Source: an uncultured bacterium (GTDB taxonomy: Bacteria > CSSED10-310 > CALFER01). Taken from it: a stretch of 64,000 nucleotides of DNA. Position numbers and translations under genes: made by a program. Each line of letters starts with the position of its first letter. Position 1 is the first letter of the stretch. The DNA is taken from the NCBI GenBank assembly GCA_937951895.1, contig CALFER010000077.1, positions 1 to 64,000 of the forward strand, given 5' to 3'. Under the pieces are notes generated by a model. That model saw only the letters and a list, made by a program, of their open reading frames with translations. It was not told where the DNA came from and searched no databases. Shown here one piece after another: positions 57,759-64,000 of the stretch.

Positions 57759-58640
57759 ATGGCGCGCTGGATGATTGTTATCGGGCTATGCCTGATGGGT
57801 GCCGCGACAATGGCGCAAACCATCACGATCGGGACATTCAACATTCACAAGCCGGAGGCGACGCCGGCACCGGATCGCATGAAAAACATCGCTCGTTTCT
57901 GTGAGGGAATCGATCTGCTCGCCCTTCAGGAAGTTGATGAGACCGGTAGTGAAGTGGAAACGATTGCCGGCTTGATGGGTTCGGAGTATCGATGGTGTGT
58001 CTCGGATGTCACGCTTCATGAACGATTCGGTTTCATCTGGAGACCGCCCGTCGTGCAGATCGGTGAACCGGGATTCTGTGATGCCCTGGATCTGGGTCGC
58101 AAACCGTATTCAGCGCGTTTCAGGGCAGGAAACTTCGATTTTGAGATTGTGACGGTACACCTGTTCTGGCAGGGGTCGAAGAAGACATATCCGCACACGC
58201 GGGGTGTTGAGATCAAGAAACTGGATGATTGGCTGTGCGATCGGAAAGATCCGGAACTGGATCTGATCCTGACCGGTGATTTCAATGAACCGCAGGTGTA
58301 TTACGGGATGAACTACCCTCCGCCTCATAGTTCGCATGCATTTTTCTATGATTTTCTGGCGCGGCATGGGCTGTTGTCGGTTTCGCTGGAGCAGAGGATT
58401 CCCACGAGTCTGATGAATGCCAATATCTACGATCACATCATCTTCAATACAGCCGGTTACTTCACTTCCGAGTTTGCCGGATCGTCCTCGATTGCCGTGC
58501 GACAGTGGGAGAAGGAGTTCGACATCAGCAAGGATGGTGTGCTGGATTACAGGGAGTTTGAAACGGCAAAAGGGGCCGCGTCGGATCATCGGATCGTGAC
58601 GGCGGTATTTCGAATCGATCAGCCGGACGATGACGAGTAG
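57759..58640 (+). CDS. Secreted endonuclease/exonuclease/phosphatase-fold protein
   Basis: A 293-residue protein. A signal peptide (MARWMIVIGLCLMGAATMAQ) precedes an EEP-superfamily domain: TIGTFNIHKPE (Asn), LLALQEVDETGSEVE (Glu), SARFRAGNFDFEIVTVHL, LILTGDFNEPQ (D-x-N) and KGAASDHRIV (Asp-His). These are the catalytic residues of phosphodiesterases, nucleases and phosphatases of this fold. A C-terminal KDGVLDYREFE also looks like a single EF-hand-like calcium loop. The substrate may be DNA, lipid or phosphate ester. It is secreted, so a nutrient or DNA-handling role is plausible. Confidence 0.85.
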   Translation: MARWMIVIGLCLMGAATMAQTITIGTFNIHKPEATPAPDRMKNIARFCEGIDLLALQEVDETGSEVETIAGLMGSEYRWCVSDVTLHERFGFIWRPPVVQIGEPGFCDALDLGRKPYSARFRAGNFDFEIVTVHLFWQGSKKTYPHTRGVEIKKLDDWLCDRKDPELDLILTGDFNEPQVYYGMNYPPPHSSHAFFYDFLARHGLLSVSLEQRIPTSLMNANIYDHIIFNTAGYFTSEFAGSSSIAVRQWEKEFDISKDGVLDYREFETAKGAASDHRIVTAVFRIDQPDDDE

Positions 58641-58675
58641 TCGCATGTCTGTCCGTTGAAATTGTGCATGAGTTG

Positions 58676-58704
58676 TTGCCTTTCCCGATTTCTTGAGGTA
58701 TCAT
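58676..58704 (+). promoter_or_regulatory. Promoter of the secreted-protein gene at 58746
   Basis: TTGCCT (58676-58681) and TATCAT (58699-58704) are separated by 17 bases, about 42 bases before the start codon; AAGGAGG (58731-58737) is the ribosome site. Confidence 0.55.
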
Positions 58705-58745
58705 CCGTGTGTTTTGCGGCTTTTCCCGTTAAGGAGGTAGTTTCG

Positions 58746-60062
58746 ATGCGGAAATTGCCTGGAATCGTTCTCATAGTTACCCTCATTTCGTTGTTGACAC
58801 CCTCGTTCTCCCACGCGGCGCTTCCTGAAATTTACCAGGGTTTTCCGGAAGAAACCGACGCCGGCAAGTTTCTCTGCGGGATACATTTCTGGCGGGGTTT
58901 GCCGCCATGCCTGAAGGAAACGGCGCAGTTCGGTGCATATGTACGCTATCCGACCCGCGAAAAAGCGAAGATCATTCTCGATAGCTACCTGGTCGACGGA
59001 TTCTATTCCGAAGGACTTCTCGTTTCCCTCTTCGGAAGTCTTGCAACGGGCTCATACCAGCCGATCAAATCCGTTCCCGCAAGCAGTTACTGGGATTCCG
59101 CCTTCTTCGCGCTGGTGAAACTGGACTACCGTCTGGAAGCCAAGCAACTGCTGATGGATGTGGTGCTGGATCGGGACTGGGCGACGGGCAGGTTCATCGA
59201 GGATCGCTACAAGGCTCTCGATACGCTCTCCACCGAACGCCTCATTACGCTCAAGGAATACAAACCCCTTGTCGAGATGCTGAACAAAGAGATCCAGAGT
59301 CCGAATCCGAATGTTCACTGGATCAACAGTATGATCTTTGCCCTGTCGAGTTTTCGGGAATGGAATGAAGAACTGCTTCCGATTCTGCGAAATGCGTTCA
59401 ATGTCATTACGCCGGGTTTCTATCGCCCTGTCCTCAAAGCGTTTCTCGATTTCGAAACCCGTGATGACGCCGCGTTCATCATGTCGCAGATCCTCGATGG
59501 GAAAGTCACGGATCTGAACGATCAGAAGCTGTGCATTCGAGCCGCCTATGTTCTGGATTATGAAGCGGTTCTTTCGGCAATGGACCAACTCGAGAAGAAA
59601 CCCGGGCAGTCTCCGGAGTTGCTCGCGTATTGCACATCGGTTCGCACCAGACTCAATTGGTTTGGAAACTGGGAGATTCTCGATGCGAAGGATACCTTCG
59701 ATGCCGGACTCAAGGACGAGCAGTTGGTATTCAAGATGGCCTATTCTCTTGACGAGAAGGAAGATATCGCGAACTTCACGATGATGATGTCCATCTCGGA
59801 TGATCTCCCGATGAAACCGATCGGTATGGACGATCTCATGGAAGGAAACGGTGTTTCCTTTGAATGCACGAAAGATGAACTGACCTATGTGATCTATGAT
59901 TCTGCATCACGCAGCACGCATCGGAAAGTGTTCAAGGTCAGTGAGGGTAAAGGCCGTGGTGAAGAAGGTAAAGTTTACCTGAAGTTCGAGATACCGGGTG
60001 AAGTGGATGCCAAGGGCACTCCGAAACTCGGACATATCGTCATCGAAAAAGTCAGTGTGTAA
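58746..60062 (+). CDS. Secreted helical-repeat protein, unknown
   Basis: A 438-residue protein. The signal peptide (MRKLPGIVLIVTLISLLTPSFSHA) is followed by a mostly helical body (DAGKFLCGIHFWRGLPPCL, REKAKIILDSYLVDGFYSEGLL, FFALVKLDYRLEAKQLLMDVVL, MIFALSSFREWNEELLPILRNAF) with repeat spacing like HEAT or TPR solenoids. The last third has short beta segments (DELTYVIYDSASRSTHRKVFKV). GGAGG lies eight bases before the ATG at 58746. It is followed by a strong terminator, so it is a single-gene unit. No family recognised. Confidence 0.6.
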   Translation: MRKLPGIVLIVTLISLLTPSFSHAALPEIYQGFPEETDAGKFLCGIHFWRGLPPCLKETAQFGAYVRYPTREKAKIILDSYLVDGFYSEGLLVSLFGSLATGSYQPIKSVPASSYWDSAFFALVKLDYRLEAKQLLMDVVLDRDWATGRFIEDRYKALDTLSTERLITLKEYKPLVEMLNKEIQSPNPNVHWINSMIFALSSFREWNEELLPILRNAFNVITPGFYRPVLKAFLDFETRDDAAFIMSQILDGKVTDLNDQKLCIRAAYVLDYEAVLSAMDQLEKKPGQSPELLAYCTSVRTRLNWFGNWEILDAKDTFDAGLKDEQLVFKMAYSLDEKEDIANFTMMMSISDDLPMKPIGMDDLMEGNGVSFECTKDELTYVIYDSASRSTHRKVFKVSEGKGRGEEGKVYLKFEIPGEVDAKGTPKLGHIVIEKVSV

Positions 60063-60075
60063 CACCGTCTGTTCC

Positions 60076-60108
60076 GAGGCCGGGGGGAGTCCTCCCGGCC
60101 TTTTTTTT
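60076..60108 (+). terminator. Intrinsic terminator
   Basis: GAGGCCGGGGGG pairs with CCTCCCGGCC (arms 60076-60087 and 60091-60100) around a short loop, and eight T residues follow (60101-60108). Confidence 0.9.
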
Positions 60109-60150
60109 GCTCGCACAGGAAACCCTCATGGCCCATCCTCGTATATCAAA

Positions 60151-60179
60151 TTGCGTCGCGCCTGCGACACTGCTAGGAT
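60151..60179 (+). promoter_or_regulatory. Promoter of tldD and the two-component genes
   Basis: TTGCGT (60151-60156) and TAGGAT (60174-60179) are separated by 17 bases. The gene starts 66 bases downstream, and the terminator lies just upstream, so this is a natural operon start. Confidence 0.5.
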
Positions 60180-60244
60180 CGCTCTGAACCCGGCGGCCGG
60201 ATCGCTCTTCGATCGAATCGCCTTGTCCGAAAAAGGAGTCTGTC

Positions 60245-61618
60245 ATGAAATCGATGCTCACTGCGCTGATCCAGAGATTTGCACGAGACGTGGATTATCT
60301 CGATATCCGTCTCGAAGAATCCGAAGATACCTCCATTGCCTTCCGGGGGAAGGCGATCGATACGCTCCGGCAATCATCCGAAAAAGGCGGTTGTGTCCGA
60401 GCTCTGTATAAAGGTGGATGGGGATTCGTTTCGTTCAACAGGATCGACCCGGAAAGCCTTGTCGCCAATATCCGCTCGGCAATCAAACAATCTCATATCG
60501 TCGGACATGACGCGAGTTGCCTGGCGCATGTTCCTGTCGTCGAGGACACGGTTGTGCTGGATGTCAGAAAAGATCCTCGCACAGTCCCGCTGGATCGCAA
60601 AATGCAGATTCTGAGCGACTACAACGCCATGATTCTGTCTTCCAGTCCGCTCATTCCGATGTCGTCCGTATCCTACTCCGATTCCTACAAGCACACCTGG
60701 CTGGCGACGTCGGACGGAAGTTATGTCGAGCAGGAACGCATCGATCTCGGCGGCAGTCTCGTTCCGATCGCAGTTCGCGACGGTCAGATCCAGATGAGTT
60801 CGGTCGGATTCGGGAGTTCGGACGATTTTGGTGTCGTTCTGAACCGGGAGGAGGAGTTAAAACAAGCGTGCCGGGATGCCGTTGCTTTGCTCGATGCGCC
60901 CAAAGTAAAGGGCGGAGTTTACACGGTCATTGCCAATCCGACCTTGGCGGGTGTGTTTGTTCATGAAGCATTCGGGCATACCAGCGAGGGCGAGAAAGTT
61001 TATGAAAACGAGAATCTTGCCAGGATCATGAAACTGGGTGAGACATTCGGATCTCCGTTACTTTCGATCTACGACTCCGGACTGGATAAAGGATACCGCG
61101 GCGCGCTCGTTTATGATGACGAAGGCGTTCGGACCCAGAAAACGCCGCTGATCGATCATGGTGTCCTGGTCGGCAGACTGCATACCCGGGAGACCGCAGG
61201 CAAGATGGGCGAGGCGGCCACGGGGAGCGGACGGGCATTGAATTTTAAATTCGCTCCGATCCCGAGAATGCGCAATACCTGCATTGCCGCGGGCGATTCT
61301 TCATTCGAAGACATGATCCGCGATGTCAAACTCGGTGTCTTCGCCGTCGATGCAATGGGCGGTCAGGGCGGAGAAATGTTTTCATTCACCGCCGGTCGTG
61401 GATACATGATCCGGGATGGAAAAGTCTGCGAGATGGTCAAGAATGTCACCCTTTCAGGAAATCTCTTCGTCACTCTGAAGAAGATCGATGCGGTCGGAAC
61501 GGATTTCATCATCCATGATTCCGGCGGCGGTTGCGGCAAAGGAGCGCAGTTTCCGTTGCCGGTGAGTTCCGGAAGCCCTTCGATTCGAATCCGGGATGTT
61601 GTCATTGCCGGAGATTGA
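60245..61618 (+). CDS. tldD: TldD-type zinc metalloprotease
   Basis: A 457-residue cytosolic protein. It has DYLDIRLEESEDTSIAFRG at the start, the zinc motif VFVHEAFGHTSEGE (HExxxH and a further Glu), ALNFKFAPIPRMRNT and a C-terminal VGTDFIIHDSGGGCGKG. TldD cuts unfolded peptides with its partner TldE/PmbA (as in microcin B17 maturation and CcdA removal). The partner TldE gene is not adjacent and no TldE is seen in the window. The FHA kinase gene overlaps its end by 23 bases. Confidence 0.94.
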   Translation: MKSMLTALIQRFARDVDYLDIRLEESEDTSIAFRGKAIDTLRQSSEKGGCVRALYKGGWGFVSFNRIDPESLVANIRSAIKQSHIVGHDASCLAHVPVVEDTVVLDVRKDPRTVPLDRKMQILSDYNAMILSSSPLIPMSSVSYSDSYKHTWLATSDGSYVEQERIDLGGSLVPIAVRDGQIQMSSVGFGSSDDFGVVLNREEELKQACRDAVALLDAPKVKGGVYTVIANPTLAGVFVHEAFGHTSEGEKVYENENLARIMKLGETFGSPLLSIYDSGLDKGYRGALVYDDEGVRTQKTPLIDHGVLVGRLHTRETAGKMGEAATGSGRALNFKFAPIPRMRNTCIAAGDSSFEDMIRDVKLGVFAVDAMGGQGGEMFSFTAGRGYMIRDGKVCEMVKNVTLSGNLFVTLKKIDAVGTDFIIHDSGGGCGKGAQFPLPVSSGSPSIRIRDVVIAGD

Positions 61619-62666
61619 ACCTTCCAGACGATCGTCAACCGCGATCCGCCTCATTATCTCGGGCGATCTCGTACTCCGATTCATATCCGGTCCCGAATCC
61701 GGACGATCGGTTCGTCTGACCGAGGCACAGTCGGAGATCGGATCGGGCCCCCAGAGCGGTATCCGACTCCGGGATCCTCTCGTTTCACAGTCTCATTGCA
61801 GGGTGATCCGGACGGCCGATCGCTGGATACTCGAGGATTTATCGTCCAGAAACGGCACATTTCTGAACGCGAAACTGATCCGGAGGGCTCCTGTGGGAGC
61901 AGGAGACGAGATCATTCTGGGATCGAGTGTGATTCGGTGCGATTACCATGATCCGGACATCCGGGGTTCTCGGAGAACGATGACGGGTGACAGTGAGATC
62001 ATTCCATCGATGATTGCTCACGAACTGAAGAATTATCTCCATTTCATGGATGACTGTGTCGATGTGATCTATCGGGAAACCGGGGCGGACAGGAGTTGCG
62101 AGACAGGATTGCGTTCAATCCAGTATGCCCGGGAGCAGATCGATCAATTGATTGAAACCCTTCGATCCGGGTGCAGTCCCCTCCGCCTGCGGAGTTGCGA
62201 TCTCAAGGAACTGATCGACGAGCAGATCGACCTGATGAGCGTATCGATGTCCGCCAGCCAGGTGACCGTTGATTTTGGATTTCCGATGGAACCGGCATGG
62301 GTTCGGATCGACCGGTCGAAATTTGCCGGTGTCATCCTGAATCTCTTGAAAAATGCTCTCGAATCGATGACCGGTCCCGGTCGGATCGAGATTGGATTGA
62401 CGGCGACTCCGGAAGAGGTTATGGTTTGGATCAAAGATGACGGCAAGGGGATGGACCCCGATACACTTTCGGCCATGTGGTCGCCTCTGTTCACCACCCG
62501 GGAAAACGGGTGCGGGTTGGGGGCGTTCATTGCGCGAACGGTAGTGTTGCGTCATCAGGGGCGAATCTGGGCTGAATCCATGAAGGGTAATGGGACCACG
62601 ATCCATATCGGGTTACCGGCGGCAGGAGATGCAGACGCAGAAACGATTGAAGATTCTGGCGGTTGA
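61596..62666 (+). CDS. FHA-domain sensor histidine kinase
   Basis: A 356-residue cytosolic protein without membrane segments. An FHA domain (residues about 24-115: IGSGPQSGIRLRDPLVSQSHCRVIR, LEDLSSRNGTFLN) is followed by a kinase core: H-box IPSMIAHELKNYLHFMDD (His about residue 141), N-box FAGVILNLLKNALESM, G1 IKDDGKGMDPDTL, F-box WSPLFTTRE and G2 GCGLGAF. FHA domains bind phosphothreonine, so this kinase may read the output of Ser/Thr kinases such as those encoded upstream (inference). It overlaps the NtrC-like regulator gene by 38 bases. Confidence 0.88.
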   Translation: MLSLPEIEPSRRSSTAIRLIISGDLVLRFISGPESGRSVRLTEAQSEIGSGPQSGIRLRDPLVSQSHCRVIRTADRWILEDLSSRNGTFLNAKLIRRAPVGAGDEIILGSSVIRCDYHDPDIRGSRRTMTGDSEIIPSMIAHELKNYLHFMDDCVDVIYRETGADRSCETGLRSIQYAREQIDQLIETLRSGCSPLRLRSCDLKELIDEQIDLMSVSMSASQVTVDFGFPMEPAWVRIDRSKFAGVILNLLKNALESMTGPGRIEIGLTATPEEVMVWIKDDGKGMDPDTLSAMWSPLFTTRENGCGLGAFIARTVVLRHQGRIWAESMKGNGTTIHIGLPAAGDADAETIEDSGG

Positions 62667-63981
62667 CGACACCGAGGCCGCTCGTCGACTGTACACATCG
62701 TATCTCACACCCGATTTCGAAATCGTTACCGCATCGAACGGTCCTGCCGGCCTTGAAAAAGCGGCCAATCAGTCATTCGACTTGTACATCGTGGACCTGA
62801 TGATGCCGGGGATGAACGGGATCGAGTTCATACGTGCATTGAGAATCCGTCAGCCGAAAGCGAATGTTCTGGTCGTATCCCAAACCGAGAATCTCGATAT
62901 GGCGATCAACGCGTTTCGTGAGCACCCCTGTGATTTTCTCAGAAAACCGGTCGAAAAAACTCTATTGAAACAGACAATCCGACGGATTACCGAGGTTCAT
63001 GTTCTGCAGGACGCGTTGGCGGCTGCGCACCGCGAAACGGCGTGTCCCCCGGAGTGTCCCGAACCTGTGATCGGCAGGAGTGCTTCGATGCAGCGTCTCT
63101 GGGAAGGCGTATCCAGAATTGCAAACTCCCCGATGTGCCGGTCGGTATTGCTGACCGGTGAGTCCGGAACCGGCAAGGAAATCATTGCTCGCCAGATTCA
63201 TCGTCAGGCATCGGTTCTGGGGGGGCCCTTCATCGCCGTGAACTGCGGATTGTTGCGGGCCGAACTGGCGGGAAGCGAGCTGCTGGGAATCGAAAAAGGG
63301 ACTGCGACGGGCGTCGATCCGCGGAAAGGCAAAATAGAGATCGCGCATGGAGGAACATTGTTTCTGGACGAAATCAGCGAACTGCCACCCGATGTTCAGC
63401 CAATGCTGCTTCGGGTTCTGCAGGACCGGCTTCTGACACCGATTGGCGGTCACTCGGAACGTCCCGTTGATGTCCGGGTCATCGCGGCGACAAATCGAGA
63501 CATGACCGATGCGGTGCGAAGCGGCCGATTCCGAGAAGATCTGTATTATCGAATCGCCGCAATCCGTCTCGAAATCCCACCCCTGCGCAATCGACGCGAC
63601 GATATCCCCGATCTCGTCGATCATCTGTTCCGGCGTCATGGCGGTCGTGGGCCTGTGCCTTTCGATCAATCGGAAATCGAGCGTCTTCAGCGTTTCGACT
63701 GGCCCGGGAACATCCGGCAGCTTGAGAATCTGGTTATTCAGAAAATGGTGCTGGGCGACATCCCGGACGTAGATCCGATTGGATCCGGAGCCCCGTTGAT
63801 GGCGCTCGAAGCAGCCGTCGCGACCCTCGCAGATGGCCGCACGTTCTCTCAGATCCGAGATCTGATCTTCTCCCATGTGCTCGCGCAGTGCGGAGGCAGC
63901 ATGAGCCGGGCGGCTCACCGGCTCGATGTGTCACGCTCCACGATCTGGGAGTTTACGAAACGGCCGAAATCAATTGGATGA
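62629..63981 (+). CDS. NtrC-like response regulator with altered sigma54-contact loop
   Basis: A 450-residue protein. Receiver (1-120): LAVDDTEAARRLY, phospho-acceptor in LYIVDLMMPGMNG and the Lys in FLRKPVEK. AAA+ domain: TGESGTGKEIIARQIHR (Walker A), GGTLFLDEISELP (Walker B), VDVRVIAATNRDM, GRFREDLYYRI. Fis-type HTH at the end (GGSMSRAAHRLDVSRSTIWEF). The loop that reads GAFTGA in sigma54 activators is here GTATGV (in EKGTATGVDPRKGK), so it may act without sigma54 or with an altered contact. ATG 62629 lies inside the kinase gene with GGCAGGAG upstream. Confidence 0.9.
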   Translation: MQTQKRLKILAVDDTEAARRLYTSYLTPDFEIVTASNGPAGLEKAANQSFDLYIVDLMMPGMNGIEFIRALRIRQPKANVLVVSQTENLDMAINAFREHPCDFLRKPVEKTLLKQTIRRITEVHVLQDALAAAHRETACPPECPEPVIGRSASMQRLWEGVSRIANSPMCRSVLLTGESGTGKEIIARQIHRQASVLGGPFIAVNCGLLRAELAGSELLGIEKGTATGVDPRKGKIEIAHGGTLFLDEISELPPDVQPMLLRVLQDRLLTPIGGHSERPVDVRVIAATNRDMTDAVRSGRFREDLYYRIAAIRLEIPPLRNRRDDIPDLVDHLFRRHGGRGPVPFDQSEIERLQRFDWPGNIRQLENLVIQKMVLGDIPDVDPIGSGAPLMALEAAVATLADGRTFSQIRDLIFSHVLAQCGGSMSRAAHRLDVSRSTIWEFTKRPKSIG

Positions 63982-64000
63982 AAATCTGTCGTTTGCGCGG

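Noticed and set aside
1..64000. CRISPR arrays, rRNA or tRNA genes
   Set aside because: No regularly spaced repeats and no convincing tRNA cloverleaf or rRNA segments were seen by reading; not proven absent by computation.

Overview
The window looks like a chromosomal segment of an uncultivated, Gram-negative-type bacterium with an anaerobic or microaerophilic lifestyle. Evidence for this is a very complete oxygen-defence locus (superoxide reductase, flavodiiron protein, rubredoxin, rubrerythrins, ferritin, cytochrome bd), a tungsten/molybdenum aldehyde:ferredoxin oxidoreductase with its own Fe-S partner, lipoproteins, exopolysaccharide machinery, Ser/Thr kinases and proteins with long Pro/Thr-rich linkers. 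No rRNA or tRNA was seen and the phylum cannot be fixed from the sequence alone.

Region 1 (1-7.3 kb) is an integron gene-cassette array. All genes lie on the + strand and are separated by attC-like folded sites with GTT-type core sites (six recognised: 865-932, 2256-2345, 3484-3555, 4105-4196, 5832-5907, 6192-6263). Cargo includes a toxin-antitoxin pair, several secreted or membrane proteins of unknown role, a low-GC transglycosylase-domain protein, and what looks like the decapitated start of a Pycsar-type effector at the right end. The integrase is not in the window and should lie to the left. A bidirectional terminator (about 7.4 kb) separates the array from the stable chromosome.

Region 2 (7.4-14.4 kb, all - strand) is an oxygen/peroxide defence cluster read from a Fur/PerR-type regulator: fur/perR, dfx, two short rubrerythrin-like ferritins, ftn, flavodiiron protein, rubredoxin, cydA, cydB, rbr. 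Region 3 (14.4-25.2 kb, - strand) has a tightly overlapping operon of serine acetyltransferase, LarE-like sulfur transferase, ThiS/MoaD-like carrier and O-methyltransferase behind a promoter overlapped by a palindrome; then an AOR/Fe-S/cysteine desulfurase/DUF4177 operon, a GT-C membrane protein and alanine racemase. At 25.27-25.38 kb lies a candidate terminated small RNA with C-rich loops.

Region 4 (25.5-40.9 kb) carries a lipoprotein, sugar-phosphate isomerase-like protein, a duplicated four-helix membrane protein, FmdB zinc ribbon, transaldolase-like aldolase, HD-domain phosphohydrolase, a degenerate GGDEF protein, menaquinone methyltransferase, B12-binding radical SAM enzyme, TolB-like propeller lipoprotein, a dolichyl-phosphate-mannose-type glycosyltransferase, the ComEA/ComEC DNA-uptake pair, and methylmalonyl-CoA mutase large subunit plus epimerase.

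Region 5 (41-51.5 kb) pairs a diguanylate cyclase with an HD-GYP phosphodiesterase and a FecR-domain protein, followed by an exopolysaccharide gene group (three GT2 enzymes and a polyprenyl-phosphate sugar transferase). Region 6 (51.7-64 kb) is signalling-rich: a Pro/Thr-linker secreted protein, a zinc-ribbon/kinase/TPR protein, a second kinase that ends in a TonB C-terminal domain, a secreted exonuclease-phosphatase-fold protein, a secreted repeat protein, TldD, and an FHA-sensor histidine kinase with an NtrC-like response regulator whose sigma54-contact loop is altered.
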